Part shown: piece after piece, positions 7,881 to 14,768 of the stretch | Position numbering within the stretch: position 1 is the stretch's first letter | How the letters are laid out: every line of letters begins with the position of its first letter | Source of the DNA: JACQHJ01 sp038063075 | GTDB taxonomy: Bacteria > Patescibacteriota > Microgenomatia > Levybacterales > UBA12049 | Length of the DNA stretch: 20,115 nt | Direction: 5' to 3' | Assembly: GCA_038063075.1 (NCBI GenBank) | Contig: JBBTVW010000036.1 | Coordinates: 1-20,115 of the forward strand | Notes under the pieces: model-generated | Told to the model about the DNA's origin: nothing | Database searches by the model: none | The model's input: only the letters and a program-made list of their open reading frames with translations | Translations under genes and position numbers: made by a program

Positions 7881-8285
7881 TTAAGCTACTTCAAACCATA
7901 AGGGGTTTTTGTTTTTAGGATTCCCGTGACTATAATTAAATGTTATTTCTTCATCCTTTTTAATATCATTTAAAGCAATAAAATTAATTGTATTTTCTGT
8001 TAATTTAATTTCGTAAATTGCATTTGGTTTATGTGAATGATTGTATATAGATCCAAAACCTAAGGCTATTAATAAACGCTGCTTTTTTTTACCAAAGTAG
8101 AAAAAATACGTAACAAGGATACTTTCATTTAGATTAGCCATGTCATGCTTTGGCACTTCAATAATCGGGCATCTTTCAATAACTTCGCCTTTTTTAATAT
8201 TAGAAAGAGCATATACTCCTCTACCAGCATTAAGAATCTTTGATCTTTTGATATAAATTTTGTTTGAGCCTATGATATTTTTCAT
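7881..8285 (-). CDS. Small SET-domain protein
   Basis: 134 residues, essentially a bare SET domain. Visible blocks are GRGVYALSNIKKGEVIE, GFGSIYNHSHKPNA (the NHS box that binds S-adenosylmethionine) and DIKKDEEITFNYS near the C-terminus. SET proteins transfer methyl groups to protein lysines. Short bacterial versions are widespread and their targets mostly unknown. No pre-SET or post-SET zinc motif is present. The promoter is an extended -10 six bases before the ATG. Degenerate pieces resembling the cassette repeat flank it (7845-7883 and about 8300-8345), so it could be a decayed member of the cassette family. It is divergent from the M23-like gene. Confidence 0.8.
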   Translation of the reverse strand: MKNIIGSNKIYIKRSKILNAGRGVYALSNIKKGEVIERCPIIEVPKHDMANLNESILVTYFFYFGKKKQRLLIALGFGSIYNHSHKPNAIYEIKLTENTINFIALNDIKKDEEITFNYSHGNPKNKNPLWFEVA

Positions 8286-8291
8286 TATGTG

Positions 8292-8300
8292 ATTATATCA
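8292..8300 (-). promoter_or_regulatory. Extended -10 promoter of the SET gene, leaderless
   Basis: TGATATAAT on the minus strand, then six bases, then the ATG at 8285. The preceding CTTC is shared with the promoters at 11448 and 16633. Confidence 0.6.
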
Positions 8301-8397
8301 GAAGAGGGTTTTAGGATAATTTACTAACTACTATTTATTTCAAGCTTATACAAATATTGCTCTTGGGTTTTTATAAAAATATGATACATTTTAAGTA

Positions 8398-9159
8398 ATG
8401 AGGAAAATCCTAATCATTGCTTTAACTGGAGTTGTGATATTTGTAATATCAGCACTAATTCGCGATCCCGAAAAAATATTGCCTATTAGGGAAATTAATC
8501 GATACACACAATCGTATGAATCTTGTCCTAAGCCATTTGTTTTTCAACTACCCGTAGATATTTCTAAAGTGACTTCAATTCTTTATCCTGGACAATATAG
8601 GGGTGGTAACTATAAACCACATGGGGGCTTTAGATTTGACAATTCTAGGCCAGATGAGATTAATGTTATTGCTCCTTTTGATGCTAAAGTTATTGCCGGA
8701 GCGCGCTATTTTGTAAATGGAGAGATACAATATACTTTTGACTTTGAGCATCCGTGTGGAATTAGATATCGTTTTGGTCATTTACTTACTTTAACACCAA
8801 AATTCCAAGAAATTGCAGAGAAATTTCCCCTTCCCAAAGGACTTGATTCTCGGACAACACAAGTCTACCAACCAATAAAAGTCAATCAGGGAGAAATTAT
8901 TGCTACCGCAGTAGGCTTAACTCGCGGAGGTCCCAGCGCTTTGAAAGGCCTTAATACTTTTGTAGATTGGGGTGTATATGATTATAGGCAAAAGAACAAG
9001 TCTTCAAAAGATCCAACTTGGGCTGCTAAACATACTTATGAAATTGAGTATTATGCTGTTTGCTGGTTTGATTGGATTTCATCGGAAGATAGACTAAAAG
9101 TTTTATCCTTGCCATCATCTGATTATGAAAGCGGTAAAACAAGTGATTATTGTAAATAA
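8398..9159 (+). CDS. Anchored M23 (LytM-like) peptidase-fold protein, active site degenerate
   Basis: 253 residues. An N-terminal hydrophobic span (about 4-21) suggests export and anchoring. Residues 70-205 look like an M23/LytM fold: KPHGGFRFD, NVIAPFDAKVIAGA, IRYRFGHLL, VNQGEIIATAVG, FVDWGVYD. M23 enzymes cut peptidoglycan crosslinks using zinc held by H-x3-D and a late H-x-H. Here the first pair is H-x5-D (His75, Asp81) and the H-x-H position reads FVDWG, so catalysis is doubtful and a binding or scaffold role is possible. A TACATT box seven bases before the ATG, or TATGAT twelve bases before it, could be the -10. It converges with the S8 protease gene, with 45 bases between their ends. 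Confidence 0.6.
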   Translation: MRKILIIALTGVVIFVISALIRDPEKILPIREINRYTQSYESCPKPFVFQLPVDISKVTSILYPGQYRGGNYKPHGGFRFDNSRPDEINVIAPFDAKVIAGARYFVNGEIQYTFDFEHPCGIRYRFGHLLTLTPKFQEIAEKFPLPKGLDSRTTQVYQPIKVNQGEIIATAVGLTRGGPSALKGLNTFVDWGVYDYRQKNKSSKDPTWAAKHTYEIEYYAVCWFDWISSEDRLKVLSLPSSDYESGKTSDYCK

Positions 9160-9204
9160 TAATCGTGTTCTGTGGAATATAGAGTTTAAAATCTCTTTTC
9201 TAGT

Positions 9205-10839
9205 TTACGGATCAAAAATAGTGGCTGGACCAGGAATTGGTCTGCAGCTACCCGAATATACAAACACTCGCCAATTAGGATCATTTGATGCATCTCCGTC
9301 AGTGAAAGTGGTTGATAAGGTTGTTGTACGCGTAGACCAGCTACCATTTTTATTTTGTCTTTGCACTCTATAATTGGAAGCTCCCGAAACAGGATTCCAA
9401 GCAAAAGAAACAGTCCCACCCCTAACTGAGTTTGTATCAGAATGACTTATGATCGTTGGTGCTGCGCAACTAATAGGAGTAGGCGTAGGCGATAAAGTTG
9501 GAGTAGGAGTAGGACTACCACTGGCAACGCTACTGTAAACATCAATTCTACCAAAGACTGATCCGGCCGAGGCTGATGCATTGGCAGTTTGGAAAATGCG
9601 GTTAACAATAGCATTATTGTCAGTATTATTGCCAGTTGTCCAAATCAGGGCTGCCTGTCCAGCCACGTGCGGTGAAGCCATTGATGTACCATTGAATGAT
9701 GCATATCCACCTATGTAGTCTGTAGATAAAATACTAACACCCGGAGCCGCAACATCAACTCCTGATCCGAAATTAGAAAAACTGGCTTTGTTATCATTTT
9801 CATCAGAAGCAGCTACGCCAATAACATTGTTGCAATTGGCCGGCGTAATCGCCCCACTGGCTCCATTATTGCCAGCTGCGGCAACGATAACCATGCCCTG
9901 TTGCCATGCTTTATCAATCGCCTGTTGAACTAAAAGGTCACAAGTGGCTGTTGCACCAAGACTCATATTTATAATTTCGGCGCGACGTGATCCACAAGGA
10001 TCTGTATCACAACCAGCTGCCCAAAGGATACCGTTGATTATCCAACTAAAAGAACCTGATCCATTATCATCCAAAACCTTAACATTGACTAAACTTGCAT
10101 TGTATCCCACACTAGCTACACCGATGTCATTATTGGTACTGGCTGCGGCGATCCCTGCTACATGAGTACCATGATTACAAAAATCATCAGCATCTCGCGC
10201 AGTCGTAAAGTTGATTCGAGAAACTACTTTATCTCTAACATCAGGATGTCCTGGTTTACCATCGGGACTTATGTAAGATGAGGCACTATCATAGACACCA
10301 CAATCAAGAATTGCCACCCGCACATTGGATGAACTTGTTGCGATATCCCATCCAGCCGGAGCATTGATCTTTGGTAGCGCCCATTGTTCACCAAAACGCG
10401 GATCATTAGGTGTAAAAACAGCACGCATAATACCATCTGGAACAGCGTACTCTACGGCAGGATTGCTACGATAGGCCGCAAGAGCTTGGGTAACATCATT
10501 TTCTCGCACCTGTACCCGTCTTGTCCTTCCAAGATACAATGGTTCGACCTTTAACGTACCGATATTTTTATTAACTTGATCTTCTTGGGTCTGACTGACA
10601 TTTGGACGGAATTTGACAAGAAGACTTCCAGCTCTTACTGGCCGTCCTTCTTGATTGAAAATCTCCTTAAGGATTCTTGTTTGGAATTGGCGCCCATCAC
10701 GCTTGACTTTAACAACCTTGATATCCTCGTCATTGTTGTTATTTTGTGCTAAAACTCCATGTTGCGTAAAAGACAAAAAAACTAAACCGAAAATAAAAAA
10801 CAGAAGACTTAAAAAGGTTAAGTGAAGCCAACGGATCAT
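9205..10839 (-). CDS. Secreted S8 subtilisin-like serine protease with C-terminal Fn3-like domain
   Basis: 544 residues from the chosen start. A signal peptide or anchor (about 1-31) ends near VLAQ. A propeptide-like region (about 65-135, LLVKFRPN) precedes the catalytic domain: Asp179 in VAILDCGV (Cys replaces the usual Thr/Ser after Asp), His223 in NHGTHVAG, oxyanion Asn324 in AAAGNNG, and Ser386 in GTSMASPHVAG. A Pro/Thr linker (SPTPTPTLSPTPTP) leads to a fibronectin-III-like domain. The frame continues to a TTG at 10875, but that TTG is the first base triplet of a TTGACA -35 box. The ATG at 10839 lies seven bases after the -10 and is the true start. The gene looks visibly richer in G+C than its neighbours, which may indicate transfer. 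Confidence 0.93.
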   Translation of the reverse strand: MIRWLHLTFLSLLFFIFGLVFLSFTQHGVLAQNNNNDEDIKVVKVKRDGRQFQTRILKEIFNQEGRPVRAGSLLVKFRPNVSQTQEDQVNKNIGTLKVEPLYLGRTRRVQVRENDVTQALAAYRSNPAVEYAVPDGIMRAVFTPNDPRFGEQWALPKINAPAGWDIATSSSNVRVAILDCGVYDSASSYISPDGKPGHPDVRDKVVSRINFTTARDADDFCNHGTHVAGIAAASTNNDIGVASVGYNASLVNVKVLDDNGSGSFSWIINGILWAAGCDTDPCGSRRAEIINMSLGATATCDLLVQQAIDKAWQQGMVIVAAAGNNGASGAITPANCNNVIGVAASDENDNKASFSNFGSGVDVAAPGVSILSTDYIGGYASFNGTSMASPHVAGQAALIWTTGNNTDNNAIVNRIFQTANASASAGSVFGRIDVYSSVASGSPTPTPTLSPTPTPISCAAPTIISHSDTNSVRGGTVSFAWNPVSGASNYRVQRQNKNGSWSTRTTTLSTTFTDGDASNDPNWRVFVYSGSCRPIPGPATIFDP

Positions 10840-10846
10840 TATTACA

Positions 10847-10875
10847 ATAATATGTAAGTACTTTAAAAATGTCAA
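10847..10875 (-). promoter_or_regulatory. S8 protease promoter, leaderless
   Basis: Minus strand: TTGACA (10875-10870), 17 bases, TATTAT (10852-10847), seven bases, ATG at 10839. It fixes the start codon. Confidence 0.75.
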
Positions 10876-10917
10876 GAATTAAAAACATGGGCAATTATAT
10901 TAGAAATGAAAGAGGGA

Positions 10918-10934
10918 TTTCGTAAAATACGAAA
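10918..10934. repeat. Short hairpin beside the last cassette element
   Basis: Perfect seven-base arms TTTCGTA and TACGAAA around AAA. It follows the DoxX stop by 15 bases on the minus strand and replaces the central part of the cassette element here. There is no T tract in either direction, so it is not a standard terminator. Confidence 0.5.
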
Positions 10935-10952
10935 ATGTTAAAACTTATTTTA
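10934..10952 (-). repeat. Cassette-associated element, partial copy 1
   Basis: AATGTTAAAACTTATTTTA matches the conserved right end (GATGTTAGAACTTATTTTA at 14662-14680) but has no left half. It overlaps the DoxX stop codon and marks the left end of the array. Confidence 0.5.
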
Positions 10953-11441
10953 TTGTAAGATAGGATATTTCTTAACTAAACTTATCTTGTCCCATCTACT
11001 ACTTAATCCAAAACTCTGTTTCCTGCTTCTTTCAACAAGTAATATAAAAACAAGAATATACACAATGTGTTCATCGATAAGAGGATTATTTTCGGGTGGA
11101 AAAAGAGATAAATAAATTAGAAACATCATTAAAGCTCCACAGTAACATGCTATTTTTACCCCTATACCAAGCAATAAACATATACCTATTAAAAATAATC
11201 CAGACATAAATAAAACATCTATTAGAAAGTTGCCTGAGAGGCTATTAAAGATCGGAGCGAACAAACCATCAGGAGCAAACTTAAGAAATCCAGCCGTTGG
11301 AGATGTTCCCGCAAGCCACGATTTATTGGAAACCGTAGCAAAATTAAGACCTAATAGTTTATCTAAAAATGCCCATAACATTATAGAAGAGATTGACAAC
11401 CTCAATAGATTCCAAATGTTATTTTCTGTTTTCAACTTCAT
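10950..11441 (-). CDS. DoxX-family membrane protein (cassette 1)
   Basis: 163 residues with about four hydrophobic spans. LWAFLDKLLGLNFAT, GTSPTAGFLKF, LLGIGVKIACYCGALMM and the loop LFPPENNPLIDEHIVYILV fit the DoxX/DoxD-like branch that includes thiosulfate:quinone oxidoreductase small-subunit relatives. Members are linked to redox or thiosulfate metabolism, but the role of stand-alone copies is unclear. It is the most downstream gene of the cassette array. Its TAA lies inside the right end of the partial repeat at 10934-10952, and the complete element at 11466-11512 lies upstream of its promoter. Confidence 0.8.
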   Translation of the reverse strand: MKLKTENNIWNLLRLSISSIMLWAFLDKLLGLNFATVSNKSWLAGTSPTAGFLKFAPDGLFAPIFNSLSGNFLIDVLFMSGLFLIGICLLLGIGVKIACYCGALMMFLIYLSLFPPENNPLIDEHIVYILVFILLVERSRKQSFGLSSRWDKISLVKKYPILQ

Positions 11442-11447
11442 GACACA

Positions 11448-11456
11448 ATTATATCA
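11448..11456 (-). promoter_or_regulatory. Extended -10 promoter of the DoxX gene, leaderless
   Basis: TGATATAAT, then six bases, then the ATG at 11441. It is preceded by CTTC as at the SET gene. Confidence 0.6.
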
Positions 11457-11465
11457 GAAGCATAT

Positions 11466-11512
11466 TCTGGCGCTAATTTGCTTTGTGGGATAGGCGATAT
11501 TAGAAACTATTT
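11466..11512 (-). repeat. Cassette-associated element, copy 2
   Basis: Left part GGCGCTAATTTGCT, middle TGTGGGATAGGCGAT, right part ATTAGAAACTATTT. The TAG stop of the DUF2268 gene lies within the right end (11507-11509). Confidence 0.8.
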
Positions 11513-12148
11513 AACGAACTCATTTGCGGATGTGGCATAAAGTGTTGATGGTTTTTTGTTAGGATGCTTCTTAAGATATTCTCCAACTAGATAGAATCCC
11601 ACGGAATAGCCTGTCCATTTTGGAACTCCAAGCTCTTTATTACCAAAAAGCCAATCATAAACCAAATAATCCTCTGTGCTTAAATTAGTTTTTGCAACTT
11701 CAACAAACTTATCTAGATCTTCCTTAGATAAAGCCATATCCCAAACCTCAGGTTCTTTACCTGTAAGTTCTATCTCAAAATGCTCAGCTAAACCTTCTCT
11801 AATGGAGTGCTCAAGGCGAGATGCTTTATCATTATCCATAATCTGTAAACGAGCAGCATGATGTATTTCATGAATAATAGTTTGTTTTAATCTTTTATCA
11901 AAATTCTTATTAAGATTCTTATTTTCAGAATCTATGGAGATTACAATAGTATTTGGGGTAAGAGTATGTCCACCTATGCCATATTTTTCAATTGACCAAT
12001 CTGGATAATCCCAAACAATGACATCAATGCTATCTATTGGTAGAACTTTTTTAACTTCCTTTATCGTGTCTTCAGAAACTGATTTAATATTTGAAGTAAA
12101 AGAAGTGAGTTTTCCAGATGTATTTAAAACATGAAGCTTTATGTTCAT
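11507..12148 (-). CDS. DUF2268-type putative zinc metalloprotease (cassette 2)
   Basis: 213 residues, apparently cytoplasmic (no signal or membrane span). The gluzincin signature HEIHHAAR (HExxH, about residue 92) is followed about 30 residues on by REGLAEHFE, whose Glu can be the third zinc ligand. A C-terminal GYSVGFYLVGEYLK is typical of DUF2268 predicted Zn-dependent proteases. Substrates are unknown. The promoter is TGGTATAAT six bases before the ATG. Its stop codon TAG is part of the repeat element, so the coding end is fused to the cassette boundary. Confidence 0.8.
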   Translation of the reverse strand: MNIKLHVLNTSGKLTSFTSNIKSVSEDTIKEVKKVLPIDSIDVIVWDYPDWSIEKYGIGGHTLTPNTIVISIDSENKNLNKNFDKRLKQTIIHEIHHAARLQIMDNDKASRLEHSIREGLAEHFEIELTGKEPEVWDMALSKEDLDKFVEVAKTNLSTEDYLVYDWLFGNKELGVPKWTGYSVGFYLVGEYLKKHPNKKPSTLYATSANEFVK

Positions 12149-12154
12149 CTTCTG

Positions 12155-12163
12155 ATTATACCA
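12155..12163 (-). promoter_or_regulatory. Extended -10 promoter of the DUF2268 gene, leaderless
   Basis: TGGTATAAT, then CAGAAG, then the ATG at 12148. Confidence 0.6.
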
Positions 12164-12204
12164 GACTATATTTATACTTAGGGGGAAATTGATTTCAGAG
12201 AATT

Positions 12205-12224
12205 GGGGATGTTAGAAACTATTT
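12205..12224 (-). repeat. Cassette-associated element, partial copy 3
   Basis: GGGGATGTTAGAAACTATTT keeps the right end. The left half (about 12170-12204) has diverged beyond recognition. The TAG stop at 12219-12221 lies inside it. Confidence 0.6.
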
Positions 12225-12740
12225 TATGCTTGGGACTTGTTGGAGTTGTTTTTGAATTTGCAATTCGTTTTCTTTCCCATAGGTCACAAGCAATTTATCT
12301 CCGTTCTCAATATACTTATCCAAGGCATTAAAATCTTCATTGCCATTAACATAAAACTTTAGTCTTCCATTAGTATCTGTACAAAAAGTTTGTTTTGTTC
12401 CCGTTGTTAAACATTCTTTTGTTAATGCAAATGGGAGGGTCTTAAAAAAATCATTCCAAGTAATGTCACTTCTTTTTACATAAACGGTATTGGGATTATC
12501 AGCCTTAATATAAACATCACTAGAGAGATTGTGATACATAGGAGCCGTGAATATTCTAAATGTTCCGTTTGTAAAAATCGCAAAGCTGGCAGAATAATCT
12601 ACTTTTGAAGAAGTTTTTTTAACGGATGGGGTTTCTTGTAGTACTGTTTTTGCTACGAATTTTGAATTTTTTGTTAAAAATAAATAAGCTCCTGATAAAA
12701 TTACCGCCCCAATGATTAATAGAACTATAATTTTATACAT
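12219..12740 (-). CDS. Anchored protein of unknown function (cassette 3)
   Basis: 173 residues: an N-terminal hydrophobic span (about 3-23), a Ser/Lys-rich stretch, then a soluble domain beginning ASFAIFTNGTFRIF. Features include HNLSSDVYIKADNPNTVYVK, ITWNDFFKTLPFALTKECL, an FCTD that could disulfide-bond with the earlier Cys, and FYVNGNEDFNALDKYIENG near the end. The latter resembles small beta-grasp domains, but I cannot name the family. I recall similar proteins in other CPR genomes. The promoter TGCTATACT lies seven bases before the ATG. It is flanked by repeat elements on both sides. Confidence 0.7.
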   Translation of the reverse strand: MYKIIVLLIIGAVILSGAYLFLTKNSKFVAKTVLQETPSVKKTSSKVDYSASFAIFTNGTFRIFTAPMYHNLSSDVYIKADNPNTVYVKRSDITWNDFFKTLPFALTKECLTTGTKQTFCTDTNGRLKFYVNGNEDFNALDKYIENGDKLLVTYGKENELQIQKQLQQVPSIK

Positions 12741-12747
12741 CTCATTA

Positions 12748-12756
12748 AGTATAGCA
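12748..12756 (-). promoter_or_regulatory. Extended -10 promoter of cassette 3, leaderless
   Basis: TGCTATACT, seven bases, then the ATG at 12740. Confidence 0.5.
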
Positions 12757-12759
12757 GAA

Positions 12760-12803
12760 AATTGAGGCTAGCTCCGCGGGATAGACGATATTAGAAATTA
12801 TTA
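12760..12803 (-). repeat. Cassette-associated element, copy 4
   Basis: TTGAGGCTA, GCTCCGCGGGATAGACGAT, ATTAGAAATTATTA. Five bases between the left box and GCTCC are missing compared with other copies. The TAA of the next gene is at its right edge. Confidence 0.8.
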
Positions 12804-13280
12804 TGTTTGACTACGAGCTTCTTGTTCAATCCTAACTATATCTTTAATTGATAAATTCCTTACTCTTAGAGCTAACTCATCTGGAATGTTTGCGTTTGCA
12901 ATATGAATTGGCTCTCGTGAATAATATATTGTTATCCCCCTACTATTTGCAACCTGAATTTCATACGAAGCCATTTCCCCTATATATCCATTAGGATTTA
13001 CTACTAATACAAAATCAGATTTTGTCACGCATGTTTCAATAAATAATCTTTCTACTTCTTCTGGTGTCATTCCTTGCTCAGATTCTAAGGGAGCAAAATG
13101 TGGATATGGAAGATACAAATCTCCTCTTTTAGGAAGAATGACACTACCAGTATCTGGACCTAAGACATTTATACCATAATCTCTTAACTCCTCTATTGCT
13201 AGGTCAATTTCAGGCTTAGCTTTTCTAAAGCTACCTAATACTGTTGCTTTAATCTCAAATGCCCTATTTTCAATTCCCAT
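12801..13280 (-). CDS. Nucleoside 2-deoxyribosyltransferase-like / DUF4406-like protein (cassette 4)
   Basis: 159 residues without a signal peptide. The N-terminus KATVLGSFRKAKPEIDLAIE, the central SDFVLVVNPNGYIGEMASYEIQVANSRGITIYYS and overall length fit the Rossmann-like deoxyribosyltransferase superfamily. In these proteins the GYIG and the Glu in a GEMASYEI-type segment line the active site. True enzymes swap bases on deoxynucleosides, while many relatives act on or sense nucleotide derivatives. The exact substrate is unknown. The promoter TGATATAAT lies eight bases before the ATG. Nudix and SLOG genes in the same array add further nucleotide-related cargo. Confidence 0.75.
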   Translation of the reverse strand: MGIENRAFEIKATVLGSFRKAKPEIDLAIEELRDYGINVLGPDTGSVILPKRGDLYLPYPHFAPLESEQGMTPEEVERLFIETCVTKSDFVLVVNPNGYIGEMASYEIQVANSRGITIYYSREPIHIANANIPDELALRVRNLSIKDIVRIEQEARSQT

Positions 13281-13288
13281 TTTAAGGA

Positions 13289-13297
13289 ATTATATCA
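13289..13297 (-). promoter_or_regulatory. Extended -10 promoter of cassette 4
   Basis: TGATATAAT directly abutting the left end of repeat copy 5, then eight bases to the ATG at 13280. Confidence 0.6.
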
Positions 13298-13345
13298 TTT
13301 TGAAGCTAATTTACTCTGTTGGATAGACGATGTTAGAAACTATTA
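13298..13345 (-). repeat. Cassette-associated element, copy 5
   Basis: TTTTGAAGCTAATTTACTC, TGTTGGATAGACGAT, GTTAGAAACTATTA. Nearly full length; it sits between the alpha/beta hydrolase stop (13348) and the promoter of the next gene. Confidence 0.85.
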
Positions 13346-13347
13346 TA

Positions 13348-13947
13348 CTACCCTTGCCTAACTTGTTGCTTAACAAAGTTTATTGCTACAGAAGAAAAGA
13401 ATGTAATTGCTAATAATCCACTCAGTGAATGCTCCACCGTATACAATGTTCTATTTGTCGCACCATTCAAGCTAACAGTAGATCTTGGCACCGCTTCATC
13501 AATTAGAGGAGTTAAACATAATACTTTTCTCCTAGAATTATCGTCCATTTCTGGCTCTCTACTTTCGAAAAGCAAAACAGACTCTTTAAATGCTGGACTT
13601 TTTCTTGCTGCAAAATCTAAAGAGGGACGAACATTTTCTCCTTTTCTAAGTCTCCCAAATAAATTAACTACCGCAGTTATCTTCGGTCGCTCAATCAAAG
13701 CATTTAGTGCAGCACTCCCACCAGCACTAGCTCCTACTAAGGAAACCGCTTGTCCTTCATCTAAATATTGATCAACTTGATCAACCAGTCTTTCTAGCTT
13801 AGGCCTAAAACTTTCTTGATCCAGCCATCCAACTCTATGAACATGAGGAGTAACTCCATAAGTAGACCATCTTCTTATTAACCTTTCGTATCCACGTCTT
13901 TGATCATTTAATCCTGGAATATAAATTACATGATGTTCAGCTGACAT
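13348..13947 (-). CDS. Alpha/beta-hydrolase fold protein (cassette 5)
   Basis: 199 residues, soluble. It opens with HHVIYIPGLNDQRRGYERL, a strand plus oxyanion loop. The nucleophile elbow is SLVGASAGGSAALNAL (Ser in G-A-S-A-G, about residue 92), and a late VEHSLSGLLAI supplies a candidate catalytic His. The acid may lie in the ESREPEMDD region. The set is consistent with a small esterase or lipase-like hydrolase of unknown substrate. It has fewer A/T-rich codons than adjacent cassettes, which may reflect another origin. The promoter TGGTATAAT is eight bases before the ATG. Confidence 0.78.
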   Translation of the reverse strand: MSAEHHVIYIPGLNDQRRGYERLIRRWSTYGVTPHVHRVGWLDQESFRPKLERLVDQVDQYLDEGQAVSLVGASAGGSAALNALIERPKITAVVNLFGRLRKGENVRPSLDFAARKSPAFKESVLLFESREPEMDDNSRRKVLCLTPLIDEAVPRSTVSLNGATNRTLYTVEHSLSGLLAITFFSSVAINFVKQQVRQG

Positions 13948-13955
13948 TACAGGAG

Positions 13956-13964
13956 ATTATACCA
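13956..13964 (-). promoter_or_regulatory. Extended -10 promoter of cassette 5
   Basis: TGGTATAAT, eight bases, then the ATG at 13947. Confidence 0.55.
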
Positions 13965-13998
13965 AAAAGTTCTATTGTCCTACTCGGGGTGATGAAAA

Positions 13999-14048
13999 AT
14001 GAAGCTAAAAAACGCAGCTCCGTGGGATAGAGGATGTTAGAACTTATT
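13999..14048 (-). repeat. Cassette-associated element, copy 6
   Basis: ATGAAGCTAAAAAACGCA, GCTCCGTGGGATAGAGGAT, GTTAGAACTTATT. The left spacer is longer than usual, as in copy 9. The outer AAG pairs with CTT. Confidence 0.85.
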
Positions 14049-14052
14049 GTGT

Positions 14053-14316
14053 TCAATAAACTTGGTTATGAGAACCAATATCATATAACCAAATATTATT
14101 TTCAACAATTATATATACTACCCTAATATCTCCAGTGACTGAAAATGAACGGAAATTTTTCCTTTTACCAATTAGCTTATGGTCTCTTAAGGTTGGGTTA
14201 TTTGGATTCGTGATGAGCTTATTTAATTGTTTTTTAAATTGTAGTTCAAGTTTTGGATATGGAGCAACTCTTTTCTTATAGTTTTTTAGAAACTCTCTAT
14301 GATACTGAATTTTCAT
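14053..14316 (-). CDS. RelE/ParE-superfamily (YafQ-like) toxin (cassette 6)
   Basis: 87 residues, the usual size. The C-terminal half carries the family pattern LRDHKLIGKRKNFRSFSV, TGDIRVVYIIVENN and DIGSHNQVY, with basic residues and the terminal His/Tyr of ribosome-dependent mRNA interferases such as YafQ and RelE. It overlaps the antitoxin gene upstream by 20 bases, so the two are translated together from one leaderless promoter, antitoxin first. Toxin-antitoxin pairs are common cargo in cassette arrays, where they discourage loss of neighbouring DNA. Mutation of catalytic residues cannot be judged by eye. Confidence 0.85.
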   Translation of the reverse strand: MKIQYHREFLKNYKKRVAPYPKLELQFKKQLNKLITNPNNPTLRDHKLIGKRKNFRSFSVTGDIRVVYIIVENNIWLYDIGSHNQVY

Positions 14317-14587
14317 GTAGTTTATTGACTAAATCGCTTACTGAATTTGAAGAATAAGTATTCTTACCCAATTCAAAATCTTTTGTCATATCAAGGTATC
14401 TTTTTTCATTCTTTTCTGAAAGCATAGTTGATTCTTGTAGTGTGACTTCTATTTTGTGGGTTGCAATCTTAGATAGAAATACTCTAACTAACTCCTGAAG
14501 TGAAGAAAATCCTTGAGAAAGAGCTTCTTGCTCAGCGCTAATTTTTAAATCCCGATTAATTGGAATTTGCAAAACTGTCTTATTCAT
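14297..14587 (-). CDS. RelB/DinJ-like antitoxin (cassette 6)
   Basis: 96 residues. The N-terminus MNKTVLQIPINRDLKISAE followed by ALSQGFSSLQELVRVFL fits a ribbon-helix-helix DNA-binding domain (strand then two helices). The C-terminal half, rich in Lys, Asn and Ser, would be the toxin-wrapping tail. Such antitoxins neutralise the partner and repress the shared promoter. Its position immediately before and overlapping a YafQ-like toxin supports the call more than sequence alone. The promoter -10 at 14596-14601 leaves eight bases before the ATG. Confidence 0.75.
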   Translation of the reverse strand: MNKTVLQIPINRDLKISAEQEALSQGFSSLQELVRVFLSKIATHKIEVTLQESTMLSEKNEKRYLDMTKDFELGKNTYSSNSVSDLVNKLHENSVS

Positions 14588-14595
14588 ATAATATA

Positions 14596-14601
14596 ATTAT
14601 A
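14596..14601 (-). promoter_or_regulatory. -10 box of the toxin-antitoxin cassette
   Basis: TATAAT eight bases before the antitoxin ATG at 14587. The upstream dinucleotide is not TG here. A second overlapping AT-rich box makes the exact start uncertain. Confidence 0.45.
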
Positions 14602-14630
14602 ATACTTTGATAATATAAGTCAATAGGTAC

Positions 14631-14680
14631 TTTTAAGGCAAATTTGCTCCGTGTGATAGAGAATGTTAGAACTTATTTTA
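14631..14680 (-). repeat. Cassette-associated element, copy 7
   Basis: TTTTAAGGCAAATTT, GCTCCGTGTGATAGAGAAT, GTTAGAACTTATTTTA. The TAA of the remnant frame lies at 14678-14680. Confidence 0.85.
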
Positions 14681-14768
14681 TTTAAAATCAAACATCAAAG
14701 GCAAATGATCTGATACAACCTCTTGCAATACCCTGAAGTCAACAATTACTAATCCTGGGGGAACAATT
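14678..14768 (-). pseudogene. C-terminal remnant of an endonuclease/exonuclease/phosphatase protein
   Basis: Between the Nudix stop and repeat copy 7 one minus-strand frame reads IVPPGLVIVDFRVLQEV, then VSDHLPLMFDFK and a stop. SDHLP near a C-terminus is the last catalytic motif of the endonuclease/exonuclease/phosphatase family (Asp and His). The stop meets the repeat just as a complete cassette gene would. The rest of the gene is absent: the similarity ends at the Nudix stop region and that frame has no start. I infer that a larger gene was replaced by the Nudix gene, leaving its tail attached to its own cassette end. Confidence 0.5.

Noticed and set aside
9160..9204. Bidirectional terminator between the converging M23-like and S8 genes
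   Set aside because: AGAG and CTCT around an AT-rich loop make only a weak imperfect stem, although a short T run follows.
10840..10875. Upstream TTG start for the S8 protease
   Set aside because: That TTG is the first three bases of a TTGACA -35 box whose -10 lies seven bases before the downstream ATG.
10918..10934. Rho-independent terminator downstream of DoxX
   Set aside because: The hairpin is AT-rich and neither side has a T tract.
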